Below, piece after piece: positions 1 to 7,595 of a stretch of DNA of 28,121 nt (positions are counted from its first letter, which is position 1; each line of letters opens with the position of its first letter). The notes beneath the pieces were generated by a model. It saw nothing but the letters and a program-made list of their open reading frames with translations, searched no databases and was not told the DNA's origin. The position numbers and the translations under genes are program-made. The stretch is from the NCBI GenBank assembly GCA_946480295.1, contig CAMLIT010000052.1, positions 1 to 28,121 on the forward strand, given 5' to 3'. The DNA is from an uncultured Gemmatimonadota bacterium. Lineage in GTDB: Bacteria > Gemmatimonadota > Gemmatimonadetes > Gemmatimonadales > Gemmatimonadaceae.

Positions 1-25
1 CGCGGGTAACGTCCGTGTCGCGCGC

Positions 26-48
26 GGGGGGGGGCCCACCCCCCCCCC
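26..48. other. G9/C10 inverted homopolymer hairpin upstream of the first gene
   Basis: A run of nine G (26-34) is separated by CCCA from a run of ten C (39-48), so a 9-bp GC-only stem can form about 30 nt before the first start codon. It sits in the gap before the nos accessory genes and could be an intercistronic stabiliser or processing hairpin after an upstream gene, possibly ending at TAA 7-9. There is no T-tract. Homopolymers like these are also error-prone in sequencing, so their exact length is uncertain. Confidence 0.4.
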
Positions 49-81
49 ACGCCGCGGATCCGCTACGACGGAGGCCATACC

Positions 82-714
82 GTGTCGAAGATCGCTCGCG
101 TGCTGTTCGCGTGTGCCGCGCTGCTCCTCGCGGGGGTGTACGTCTTCCCGCTCTGGTCGGTCCGCCTCATCGCTCCGCAGTACCCGGAGGGGCTGGGGAT
201 GGAGATCCACGTCAACAGCGTGCACGGCCTGCAGCCCAACGATCTCGACAACATCAACGAGCTGAATCACTACATCGGCATGAAGCGCATCGAGGCGGCG
301 TCGATCCCGGAGCTGACGGTGATGCCGCGGATCGTCGCCGGCCTGGCGGTCGCCGGCCTCCTCGTGGCGCTGGTCGGCCGGCGGTGGCTGGCGTGGACGT
401 GGATCGCCGTGTTCGGCGTGCTGGGCGCCGTGGGGATCGTCGACTTCTATCGCTGGGAGTACGACTACGGGCATCACCTCGATTTCGAGCACGCGATCAT
501 CAAGATCCCCGGCATGTCGTACCAGCCGCCGCTGATCGGCTCGAAGCAGCTGCTGAACTTCACGGCGAGCTCGTGGCCGGGGGTGGGGGCGTACTTCGTC
601 GGCGCGTCGATCGCGCTGGCGATCGTGGCGCTGCTGTGGACGAGGCGCGGCCGGGTGACGCCGCGGTCGGAGCGCGCGCGAGCCGCGCGCGGGATGGCGG
701 CGGCTCGTGCCTGA
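82..714 (+). CDS. Four-TM membrane protein of the nos cluster
   Basis: Integral membrane protein of 210 aa with four predicted helices (about residues 5-25, 82-99, 104-122, 168-187). With the N terminus inside, both long loops (26-81 and 123-167) face the periplasm. These loops hold most of its histidines (H43, H48, H63, H131, H132, H137) and several Met, which is compatible with metal handling but not proof of it. The first loop has a striking motif, VHGLQPNDLDNINELNHYIG, that looks strongly constrained. The GTG start has GGAGG at 70-74 with 7-nt spacing. The stop lies 1 nt before the ATG of the NosL-NosD gene, so the two are probably cotranscribed. Clade II nos clusters often carry a transmembrane protein of unknown role (NosB); this may be an analogue, but I cannot confirm homology, so no symbol is given. 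Confidence 0.85.
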   Translation: MSKIARVLFACAALLLAGVYVFPLWSVRLIAPQYPEGLGMEIHVNSVHGLQPNDLDNINELNHYIGMKRIEAASIPELTVMPRIVAGLAVAGLLVALVGRRWLAWTWIAVFGVLGAVGIVDFYRWEYDYGHHLDFEHAIIKIPGMSYQPPLIGSKQLLNFTASSWPGVGAYFVGASIALAIVALLWTRRGRVTPRSERARAARGMAAARA

Positions 715-715
715 G

Positions 716-2470
716 ATGCCGAGGTCCCGCCGGGCGGCGCGCTGGCTCGTCGCCGCGCTGGCGCTGCTCGCGTCCTGCGCCCCGCGCGGTCCGCAGCCGA
801 TCGCGTATGGCGACGCCGACTGCGACTTCTGCAGCATGCGGATCACGGGCCGCCGCTACGGCGCCGAGCTCGTGACGGCGACGGGGCGGGTGCACCAGTT
901 CGACGCGATCGAGTGCCTGGCGTCGTACTACGTGAAGGCGCACGGCGCCGCCGGGGCGACGGGGGCGGCGAAGGAAAAGGGGGAGGTGATCCGGGGCGTG
1001 TACGTCACGGACTTCCGCAAGCCGGGGACGCTGATCCCCGTCGAGGCGGCGCTCTTCGTGCGCGGCAGCGAGCACCACAGCCCGATGGGGCTCGACTTCA
1101 CCGCGTACGGCGCGGACGCGGACAGCGCGATCCGCGCGCGGACGGGGACCCCGCCGCTGCGCTGGGCCGACGTCCTGGCCGCCGTCGAGCGCTCCGGCAT
1201 CATGGCGGGCTCGCACACCGCGCTGCACGAGCAAACGCCTGCGCCCGCGGCGACGAGCGTCGACAGCGCCGGGGCGCCCATGGCGCACGCGATCGTCGTC
1301 GCGCCGGACGGACCGGTACGCACGCTGGCCGACGCGCTCGCGCGCGCCGACTCCGGCGCGCGGATCGTCGTGAAGCCGGGCCTCTACCGCGAGCCGACGA
1401 TCCGCGTCGAGAAGCCGGTGACGATCGAGGGAGACGGCGCCGCGCCCGCGGTGCTCGACGGCGACGGGCAGCGCCCGATCATGGTCGTCCTCGCGAATCA
1501 CGTCACCGTGCGCGGCCTCACCTTCCGCAACCCCGGCGTCAGCTACGTCGAGGACCGCGCCGCGCTGCGGCTGGCGAAGGTCCACGACTGCACGATCGAG
1601 GACAACCACATCGAGCAGGCGTTCTTCGGGATCTACCTCGCCGAGGTCTCCGACTGCCGCATCGCGCGCAACGTCGTCCACGGGTCGCACGACACCGAGG
1701 ACAACTCGGGGAACGGCATCCACCTCTGGTCGTCGCGCGAGATCACGATCGCCGACAACCAGGTGAGCGGGGAGCGCGACGGGATCTACTTCGAGTTCGT
1801 GCGGAACAGCGACATCCACGGCAACGTGAGCGAGCACAATCTCCGCTACGGGCTGCACTTCATGTTCTCCGACTCGTGCCGGTACCGCGACAACACCTTC
1901 CGCGAGAACGGCGCCGGGGTGGCGGTGATGTTCACGAAGCACGTGGAGATGGTGGGGAACCGCTTCGAGCACAACTGGGGGAGCTCGTCCTACGGGCTCC
2001 TGCTCAAGGAGATCTACGACGCGCGGCTCGAGGGGAACCGCTTCGACCACAACACGACGGGGCTCGTCGCCGACGGGGCGAACCGGATCGACGCCGAACA
2101 TAACGACTTCGTCGACAACGGCTGGGCGGTGAAGCTGTTCGCCAGCACCCAGGACGGCGCCTTCCGCGCGAACAACTTCGAGGGGAACACCTTCGACGTG
2201 GCGACGAACTCGCAGGCGGAGAACACGACGCGCTTCGCCGGGAACTACTGGAGCGACTACGAGGGGTACGACCTCGACCACGACGGGCACGGCGACGTGC
2301 CGTTCCATCCCGTGCGGCTGTTCTCGATGATCGTCGAGAACAACGCGCCGGCGACCATCCTCCTCCGCAGCATCTTCGTCGGCCTGCTCGACACGGCGGA
2401 ACGCGTGCTGCCCTCCCTCACGCCGGAGACGCTGGCCGACGCCAGTCCGGCGATGCGCAGAGTGCAATGA
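716..2470 (+). CDS. nosD: NosL-NosD fusion lipoprotein (N2O reductase copper-site maturation)
   Basis: A 584-aa fusion of two Nos maturation factors. Residues 1-21 form a lipoprotein signal ending in LLASC (lipid Cys21). Residues about 28-165 are NosL-like, with the copper-binding signature DCDFCSM (C36, C39, M41) followed by a conserved VHQFDAIECL stretch. Residues about 192-540 are NosD: a right-handed parallel beta-helix (CASH/NosD repeats) with repeated GIYLAEV, GIHLWSS, GIYFEFV and GLHFMFS turns and the usual FAGNYWSDYEGYD end. NosL delivers Cu(I) to apo-NosZ; NosD works with the NosFY transporter in Cu-site assembly, in the periplasm. These are normally separate genes; no stop or frame break is visible in the linker at 165-192. 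ATG 716 was chosen; GTG 707 in the same frame would overlap the previous gene by 8 nt. The stop overlaps the nosF start as ATGA. Confidence 0.93.
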   Translation: MPRSRRAARWLVAALALLASCAPRGPQPIAYGDADCDFCSMRITGRRYGAELVTATGRVHQFDAIECLASYYVKAHGAAGATGAAKEKGEVIRGVYVTDFRKPGTLIPVEAALFVRGSEHHSPMGLDFTAYGADADSAIRARTGTPPLRWADVLAAVERSGIMAGSHTALHEQTPAPAATSVDSAGAPMAHAIVVAPDGPVRTLADALARADSGARIVVKPGLYREPTIRVEKPVTIEGDGAAPAVLDGDGQRPIMVVLANHVTVRGLTFRNPGVSYVEDRAALRLAKVHDCTIEDNHIEQAFFGIYLAEVSDCRIARNVVHGSHDTEDNSGNGIHLWSSREITIADNQVSGERDGIYFEFVRNSDIHGNVSEHNLRYGLHFMFSDSCRYRDNTFRENGAGVAVMFTKHVEMVGNRFEHNWGSSSYGLLLKEIYDARLEGNRFDHNTTGLVADGANRIDAEHNDFVDNGWAVKLFASTQDGAFRANNFEGNTFDVATNSQAENTTRFAGNYWSDYEGYDLDHDGHGDVPFHPVRLFSMIVENNAPATILLRSIFVGLLDTAERVLPSLTPETLADASPAMRRVQ

Positions 2471-3180
2471 TCGAGATCCGCGGACTGACCAAGCGCTACG
2501 GCCGCCAGCAGGTGCTGCGCGGGATCGACGTGACGTTCCAGCCGGGGCGCGTGACGGCGCTCATCGGCCCGAACGGCGCTGGGAAGACGACACTCGTCAA
2601 GCTCCTCCTCGGCCTCGCCCGCCCCGACGGCGGCGAGATCCGCGTCGGCGGCGAGCGCCTGACGGGCGACGTCGCGTACCGGGCGCGGATCGGCTACATG
2701 CCGCAGATCGCGCGCTTCCCGGAGAACCTCACCGCCGCCGACCTCGTGGCGATGCTCCGCGACCTCCGCGGCGCCGACGCGCGCGTCGACGAGGAGCTGA
2801 TCGAGCGGCTCGCGCTCGGCGACGCGATGAGGAAGCCCCTGCGCGTCCTTTCCGGCGGCACCCGGCAGAAGGTGAACGCGGTGACCGCGTTCCTCTTCCG
2901 CCCCGACCTGCTCATCCTCGACGAGCCGACGTCGGGGCTCGACCCGGTGTCGAGCAGCGTGTTGAAGGACAAGATCCGCGAGGAGCGCGATGCCGGCCGC
3001 ACCTTCATCCTTACCTCGCACGTGATGAGCGAGCTGGAGGAGATGGCGGACGACGTGGCCTTCCTCCTCGACGGGACGATCCGCTTCGCCGGCTCGGTGC
3101 ACGACCTCAAGGTCGAGACGCGCCAGTTCACGCTCGAGCGGGCGATCGCGCAGATGATGCTGCGCGGGGAGGCCGCATGA
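2467..3180 (+). CDS. nosF: NosF, ABC transporter ATPase for N2O reductase maturation
   Basis: Cytoplasmic ABC ATPase of 237 aa, normal length for NosF. It shows Walker A GPNGAGKT (34-41), Q-loop Q80, signature LSGGTRQK (128-135) and Walker B LLILDEP (148-154), followed by the D-loop SGLDP and an H-loop in LTSH. It powers the NosY permease, which together with NosD is needed for Cu-site biogenesis in NosZ; the exported compound is thought to be a sulfur species, but that is family knowledge, not visible here. Its ATG overlaps the stop of the NosL-NosD gene and its stop overlaps the nosY start (both ATGA), showing tight translational coupling. Confidence 0.96.
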   Translation: MIEIRGLTKRYGRQQVLRGIDVTFQPGRVTALIGPNGAGKTTLVKLLLGLARPDGGEIRVGGERLTGDVAYRARIGYMPQIARFPENLTAADLVAMLRDLRGADARVDEELIERLALGDAMRKPLRVLSGGTRQKVNAVTAFLFRPDLLILDEPTSGLDPVSSSVLKDKIREERDAGRTFILTSHVMSELEEMADDVAFLLDGTIRFAGSVHDLKVETRQFTLERAIAQMMLRGEAA

Positions 3181-3968
3181 GCACCACCGGCAAGGTCATG
3201 AAGTACGAGGTGAGCGACGTCCTGCGCAGCCGCTGGCTCATCGCCTACACCCTCTTCTTCGTCATCGTCACCGACGCGCTGCTGCGCTTCACGGGCGGCG
3301 GCCCGAAGGCGCTGCTCGGCCTGACGAACGTGGTGCTGATCATCATCCCGCTCGTGAACGTCGTGTTCGGGACGATGTACCTGTACTCGGCGCGCGAGTT
3401 CACGGAGCTGCTGCTGGCGCAGCCGGTCGGCCGGCGCGATCTGTTCGGCGGGCTCTATCTCGGCCTCACGGTGCCGCTCTCGCTCGGCTTCCTGGCGGGC
3501 GTCGGCGTGCCGTTCATCGCCGAGGGTGGGGCCGACGCGGCGGCGCGCGGCGCACTCGGGATGCTGCTGCTCACCGGGGTCGGGCTGACCCTCGTCTTCA
3601 CGGCGCTCGCCTTCGTGATCGCCCTCCGCTTCGACGATCGCGTGAAGGGGCTCGGGGTGGCGATCGGCGTCTGGCTCGGCTGCGCGGTGCTGTACGACGG
3701 CCTCGTGCTCCTCCTCGCCACGCTCTTCGCCGACTACCCGCTCGAGCGGCCGATGCTCGGGCTGATGCTGGCGAACCCCGTGGACCTCGCGCGCGTGCTG
3801 CTCCTCCTGAAGCTCGACGTCTCCGCGCTGATGGGCTACACGGGCGCGGTGTTCGAGCACTTCTTCGGCAGCGCCGGCGGCATGGCCGGCGCCACCGTGG
3901 CGCTGCTGCTCTGGATCGCGGCGCCCGTCGCGGTCGGTGTGCGCTCGTTCCAGCGCAAGGACTTCTGA
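3177..3968 (+). CDS. nosY: NosY, ABC permease for N2O reductase maturation
   Basis: Inner-membrane permease of 263 aa, partner of NosF. About six hydrophobic helices are visible (roughly 20-38, 51-70, 93-115, 128-150, 160-183, 238-256). The conserved NosY-type stretch NPVDLARVLLLLKLDVSALM (200-219) lies before the last helix, and a SAREFTELLLAQPV coupling-like segment follows TM2. The start overlaps the nosF stop as ATGA. Order and spacing NosD-NosF-NosY match known nos operons, which makes the call firm although ABC-2-type permeases diverge quickly in sequence. Confidence 0.94.
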   Translation: MSTTGKVMKYEVSDVLRSRWLIAYTLFFVIVTDALLRFTGGGPKALLGLTNVVLIIIPLVNVVFGTMYLYSAREFTELLLAQPVGRRDLFGGLYLGLTVPLSLGFLAGVGVPFIAEGGADAAARGALGMLLLTGVGLTLVFTALAFVIALRFDDRVKGLGVAIGVWLGCAVLYDGLVLLLATLFADYPLERPMLGLMLANPVDLARVLLLLKLDVSALMGYTGAVFEHFFGSAGGMAGATVALLLWIAAPVAVGVRSFQRKDF

Positions 3969-4018
3969 ACGACCCTCGCCGACCGCTCTTCCACCAACCG
4001 ACAAGAGGAAATTTCGTG

Positions 4019-4474
4019 ATGAAGAACCGACTGATGCTCGCTGGCGGGCTTGGCGTGGCGTTGCTGCTCGCCGCCTGCGGCGGGAACAAGGAAGGCGCCA
4101 CCGCGACGTCCGGCGATAGCTCGGCGGCGTCCGCCCCCGCGGCCGCGGGCGCCCCGGCCACCCCGGCGCCCGGCGGCCAGGTGATCACCGTCGAGGCGAT
4201 CAGCGACTCGAGCGGCAACTACTTCAAGCCGGCCGAGATCACCGCCAGGCAGGGCGACGTCGTGCGCTTCACGCTGAAGATCGGCGTGCACAACGTCGAC
4301 TTCCTCCCCGATTCGAACAAGGGCGCGGTCGGCCTGCCGGCGAAGCCGAGCGACCTGCTCCAGCTCCCCGGCCAGACGTACGACGTGCCGGTCACCATGA
4401 AGCCGGGCAAGTACTACTTCCAGTGCGACCCGCACGCGGCGCTCGGCATGAAGGGGCACCTGACGGTCCAGTAA
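4019..4474 (+). CDS. Cupredoxin (plastocyanin/azurin-like) lipoprotein
   Basis: Secreted blue-copper domain of 151 aa. A lipoprotein signal ends at LLAAC (Cys20), followed by an Ala/Pro/Ser/Gly linker (about 21-53) that would tether the domain. The cupredoxin fold covers about 54-151 and carries the full type 1 copper ligand set: His91 (GVHNVDF), then Cys136, His139 and Met144 in FQCDPHAALGM. It probably carries electrons in the periplasm; its place right after nosY suggests donation to N2O reductase, which is inference. AGAGGAA at 4004-4010 lies 8 nt before ATG 4019; GTG 4016 in frame would leave only 5 nt. The gene lies 50 nt after nosY and is followed by a strong terminator, so it probably closes the operon. 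Confidence 0.92.
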   Translation: MKNRLMLAGGLGVALLLAACGGNKEGATATSGDSSAASAPAAAGAPATPAPGGQVITVEAISDSSGNYFKPAEITARQGDVVRFTLKIGVHNVDFLPDSNKGAVGLPAKPSDLLQLPGQTYDVPVTMKPGKYYFQCDPHAALGMKGHLTVQ

Positions 4475-4490
4475 GCGGAGCGGATTCGTG

Positions 4491-4520
4491 GCGGCGCGCG
4501 CGGTGGAAAGCGCGCGCCGC
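4491..4520 (+). other. Perfect 11-bp GC hairpin in the nos operon 3' trailer
   Basis: GCGGCGCGCGC (4491-4501) pairs perfectly with GCGCGCGCCGC (4510-4520) around an 8-nt loop, GGTGGAAA. It has no T-tract of its own and lies just before a second hairpin that does. It may stabilise the 3' end of the nos transcript or act as the first part of a double terminator. Confidence 0.6.
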
Positions 4521-4525
4521 AGCAC

Positions 4526-4561
4526 GCGCGCCGGCGCACCCTCGCGCCCGGCGCGCTTTTT
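4526..4561 (+). terminator. Rho-independent terminator after the cupredoxin gene
   Basis: GCGCGCCGG (4526-4534) and CCGGCGCGC (4548-4556) form a perfect 9-bp stem with a 13-nt loop, followed directly by TTTTT (4557-4561). This is the classic intrinsic terminator form and marks the end of the nos operon. It ends only 18 nt before the start codon of the next gene. Confidence 0.8.
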
Positions 4562-4579
4562 CGTCAGGTTACGCGCCGC

Positions 4580-5782
4580 ATGGACACGCCCGCCCCCCAG
4601 CGCGGCGCCCGCAGCATCCTGCTCGGCGCCGCCTTCCTGATGGCCACGAGCGCGATCGGCCCGGGATTCCTGACGCAGACGACGGTGTTCACGGAGCGCG
4701 TGGGCGCGAGCTTCGGCTTCGCCATCCTCGTCTCCATCCTCTTCGACCTCGGCGCGCAGCTCAACATCTGGCGCATCGTCGCCGTGACCGAGCGCCGGGC
4801 GCAGGACGTGGCGAACGCGGTGCTCCCCGGGCTCGGCCACCTGCTGACGATCCTCGTCGCCGCGGGCGGGCTGGCGTTCAACATCGGCAACGTCGCCGGC
4901 GCGGGGCTCGGGCTGAATGCCATGCTCGGCGTCCCCACGATGGAAGGCGCGGTGGTGAGCGCGGCGATCGGGGTGGGGCTCTTCCTCGTGCGCGAGGCCG
5001 GGCGCGCGATGGACCGCTTCGCGCAGCTCATGGGCTTCGTCATGGTCGTGCTGACGGTGTACGTCGCGATCGCGTCGCACCCGCCGGCGGCGCAGGCGGC
5101 GCTGCGCACCGTGGCGCCGAGCCGGATCGACGTGCTGACGATCGTGACCCTCGTCGGCGGGACGGTGGGGGGCTACATCACCTTCGCCGGGGCGCACCGG
5201 CTGCTGGACGCCGGGATCGGCGGCCGCGCGGCGCTCGCGCGCGTGATGCGCGCCGCCTCGTCAGGCATCCTCATCGCGTCGATCATGCGCGTCGTCCTCT
5301 TCCTCGCCGCGCTCGGCGTGGTGGCGCACGGGCTGCGGCTCGACGCCGCCAACCCGCCGGCATCGGTCTTCCGGCTGGCGACGGGGAACCTGGGCTACCG
5401 GCTCTTCGGCGTGGTGATGTGGGCGGCGGCGATCACCTCGGTCGTCGGGTCGGCGTACACCTCGGTGTCCTTCCTGCGGTCGCTGACCGGTTGGGTCGAG
5501 CGGAACTGGCGCTGGACGATCGTCGGGTTCATCGTGATCTCGACGATCGTCTTCGTGCTCGTCGGGCAGCCGGTCACGGTGCTCATCGTCGTCGGTGCCC
5601 TGAACGGGCTCGTGCTGCCGATCTCGCTCGGGCTCATGCTCGTCGCGGCGCACCGGCGCAGCATCGTCGGCGACTACCGGCACCCGGTCACGCTCACCGC
5701 GGCGGGGCTCGTCGTCACGGTGAGCATGGCCGCGATGGGCGGGTGGGTGATCGTGCAGCAGGCGCGCGCGTTCTTCCGCTGA
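4580..5782 (+). CDS. NRAMP-superfamily transporter, YcsG-like
   Basis: Polytopic inner-membrane protein of 400 aa, about eleven helices, with the NRAMP fold order. The TM1 motif reads SAIGPGFLTQT (24-34), as in the Bacillus YcsG group, instead of the DPGN metal-binding motif of MntH/DMT. In TM6 the region GGYITFAGAHRLLDAG (197-212) replaces the canonical MPH motif. The usual Mn/Fe ligands therefore appear to be missing, so transition-metal transport should not be assumed. YcsG genes are often near pxpABC-type 5-oxoproline genes, but none are here. The start at 4580 has only a weak AGG 11 nt upstream and follows the nos terminator closely, so either its promoter lies inside or upstream of that terminator or it depends on read-through. 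The neighbouring minus-strand gene converges on it. Confidence 0.88.
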   Translation: MDTPAPQRGARSILLGAAFLMATSAIGPGFLTQTTVFTERVGASFGFAILVSILFDLGAQLNIWRIVAVTERRAQDVANAVLPGLGHLLTILVAAGGLAFNIGNVAGAGLGLNAMLGVPTMEGAVVSAAIGVGLFLVREAGRAMDRFAQLMGFVMVVLTVYVAIASHPPAAQAALRTVAPSRIDVLTIVTLVGGTVGGYITFAGAHRLLDAGIGGRAALARVMRAASSGILIASIMRVVLFLAALGVVAHGLRLDAANPPASVFRLATGNLGYRLFGVVMWAAAITSVVGSAYTSVSFLRSLTGWVERNWRWTIVGFIVISTIVFVLVGQPVTVLIVVGALNGLVLPISLGLMLVAAHRRSIVGDYRHPVTLTAAGLVVTVSMAAMGGWVIVQQARAFFR

Positions 5783-5796
5783 CCGGCGCGCGCCGG
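5783..5796. terminator. Palindrome between convergent genes (possible bidirectional terminator)
   Basis: CCGGCGCGCGCCGG is a perfect 14-bp palindrome lying directly after the stop of the transporter gene and 4 nt before the stop of the opposing ferritin-like gene. A short GC hairpin here could slow transcription from both sides, but there is no T-tract in either direction, so this is tentative. Confidence 0.35.
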
Positions 5797-5800
5797 CCGC

Positions 5801-6469
5801 TCAGTCGCGCCGGAACATCCGCGAGGCGATGAAGCCGAGCCCCGCGGCGGCGACGGCCATGACGATCGGGACGTCGGCCTTCTTCACGGCGCGCCGCATC
5901 GCCTCGGCGGCGGCCATCCCCTCGCGCTCCACCGACTCGATCACGTCGCCCATCCGCGCGTGCGCGACCTCGATGACGTTCTCGACGCGGCGCGTCGTCG
6001 TCTCCGGCCCGAGGCCGAGCTCGTCGAGCTCCTGGAGCGCCCAGGCGTAGTGGCGCGCCTCGTCGGCCGCCGCGCGCCCGAGCACCACGGAGACCTGCGG
6101 ATCCGCGGTGATGCGCTCGGCGGCGCGGCGGTACTTGTCCCGGCTCTGGCGCTCGTTGGTCTTGAAGGCGAGGAGGACGGCGGTGTCGCCGCGGCCCATT
6201 GCGCCTGCGGCTTGGACGAGCAGCTTGAAGATGCTCGTCGGCAGGTGCGGAATCTGCACCGGCACGCCACCATGATCGCGGATGAGCCGGGTGAGCTCCT
6301 CGATGTGCCGCTGGTGATCGGCCTTGAAGGCGGCGACGGCGTCACGGTAGGCCTGGCTCCGCAGCGCGCGGATCGCCAGATCGTAGGCGGCGACCGCGTC
6401 GTGGTCGAGCTGGAGCAGGTCATTGAGCTCGGCGACGAGCTGCGCTTCCTGGAACGTCGTGTCCGCCAT
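5801..6469 (-). CDS. Ferritin-like four-helix-bundle protein with C-terminal membrane tail
   Basis: Helical protein of 222 aa resembling the ferritin-like DUF2383/PA2169 group. Candidate di-iron ligands appear in the expected helix spacing: DHDAVAAYD (22-30), DHQRHIEE (51-58), NERQSRDKY (105-113) and DEARHYAWA (136-144), i.e. DxxH and DExxH pairs. A hydrophobic stretch at 199-217 followed by RMFRRD looks like a membrane anchor or amphipathic tail. It probably binds iron or guards against oxidative stress; substrate and partner are unknown. The start is well set: GGAGGAA (plus positions 6472-6478) precedes the ATG. It is divergent from the protease gene with only 34 nt between start codons. 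Confidence 0.85.
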   Translation of the reverse strand: MADTTFQEAQLVAELNDLLQLDHDAVAAYDLAIRALRSQAYRDAVAAFKADHQRHIEELTRLIRDHGGVPVQIPHLPTSIFKLLVQAAGAMGRGDTAVLLAFKTNERQSRDKYRRAAERITADPQVSVVLGRAAADEARHYAWALQELDELGLGPETTTRRVENVIEVAHARMGDVIESVEREGMAAAEAMRRAVKKADVPIVMAVAAAGLGFIASRMFRRD

Positions 6470-6503
6470 GGTTCCTCCGTCGGCCTACTGGGGTAGAGCA
6501 GGG

Positions 6504-7595
6504 ATGCGTGTGTCGAGCATGCGGCCGAAGCGCAAGGGGCATTCCGGTCGCCGCCGCTCCGCGGTGCTCGCGCGGGCGATGCTCGCGCTGGCGATCCTCT
6601 CGACGGTGCCGGCTCTCGTGCGCGCGCAGCTCCCGATCGTGCACGGGCGCGTCGTCCCGGCGGACAGCGCGATGTCTGTCGGCTCGAGCGCGCGGGTGAT
6701 CGTAGACTGGGGCGGGCTCGCCGACACCGTGGCGGTGGGCGACTCGGGCCGCTTCACGAGCATCCTGCGCGAGCCGGTCGGCGACTCCGTGTCGCTCACC
6801 GTGACGTCGGACGACTTCGATCCCGCGCGGCTCCGCATCGCGCGCGAGGTGCTCGACGAGGGGATCGTCGTCGTGCTGGTGCCGCGCCGCTGGGTCATCC
6901 GCGCGGGCACCTTCGCCGGCGACACGGTGGCGATCAGCCCGAGCGCCGCCATCGCCACGCGCGACAACTTCGGCCGGGTCGCCGCGGCGGGCGCCGCGCC
7001 GCTGCGCGGCCTCGTCGGGTGGCCGCGGGAGCGCCTGCCGATCCCGCTCTCCATCCACCGCGCACCCGTCGGGCGCGTGAGCGACGCGGACTCCGTCGCG
7101 CTCTGGAGCACCATCGCCGCGCTCGACAGCGCGCTGGGCACGACGCTCTTCCGCCCCGCCGACGACAGCGTCGTCCAGCGCCAAGGGTGGGGGATCGCGG
7201 TGCACGTCGACCCCTCGCTCTCGGCGAGCGGACTGACCTTCGACACGTGGGGGAACGGCGGGCAGCTCTTCGACGCGAGCATCGCCGTGCGCCACGCGGC
7301 GGACTTCGGCGACGCGTCGATCATGCATCACGAGCTGCTGCACGCGCTCGGCTTCGGCCACACGTCGGCGTGGCGGTCGATCATGCGGGCGCACGTGAAC
7401 GCGGCGACGGCGGCGCTCACGCGCGAGGACGTGGCGTACGTGCAGCTCCTGCTGCGCGTGGGGGAGATGCAGCGCGCCCTCGGCACGCGCTACGGGATGC
7501 TGGCGGCGGCCGAGGGCGAGCGGTGGCAGGCGGGCGGGGCGGGCTACCGCCTGTCGACGTCGAGGCGCAGCTCCGTCCAGCCGTCCACCTGGTAG
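6504..7595 (+). CDS. Secreted zinc metalloprotease, metzincin/matrixin-like
   Basis: Exported protein of 363 aa. The N-terminal basic region plus hydrophobic core (about 22-40, ending VPALVRAQ) is a signal peptide. The middle (about 45-170) looks like a beta-rich domain of unknown type. The catalytic signature is HELLHALGFGH (276-286), an exact HExxHxxGxxH with ligands His276, His280, His286 and catalytic Glu277; a Met-turn candidate SIM (292-294) follows closely, giving a short linker. It probably cleaves extracytoplasmic protein; the target is unknown. ATG 6504 was chosen with a weak GAGCAGGG upstream; ATG 6519 is also possible. Earlier in-frame starts run inside the divergent ferritin-like gene and were rejected. 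The 3' end overlaps the opposing beta-helix gene by 52 bp. Confidence 0.85.
   Translation: MRVSSMRPKRKGHSGRRRSAVLARAMLALAILSTVPALVRAQLPIVHGRVVPADSAMSVGSSARVIVDWGGLADTVAVGDSGRFTSILREPVGDSVSLTVTSDDFDPARLRIAREVLDEGIVVVLVPRRWVIRAGTFAGDTVAISPSAAIATRDNFGRVAAAGAAPLRGLVGWPRERLPIPLSIHRAPVGRVSDADSVALWSTIAALDSALGTTLFRPADDSVVQRQGWGIAVHVDPSLSASGLTFDTWGNGGQLFDASIAVRHAADFGDASIMHHELLHALGFGHTSAWRSIMRAHVNAATAALTREDVAYVQLLLRVGEMQRALGTRYGMLAAAEGERWQAGGAGYRLSTSRRSSVQPSTW

Noticed and set aside
1..9. End of an upstream gene (CGC GGG TAA), possibly nosZ
   Set aside because: Three codons are too few to support any call.
560..2467. Long minus-strand open frame (635 codons) opposite the nos genes
   Set aside because: Composition is almost only V, R, D, E, A, H and P, with no domains; it is the antisense shadow of high-GC3 genes that have clear homologues on the plus strand.
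4580..5782. MntH-type manganese transporter
   Set aside because: The DPGN and MPH metal-binding motifs are both missing.
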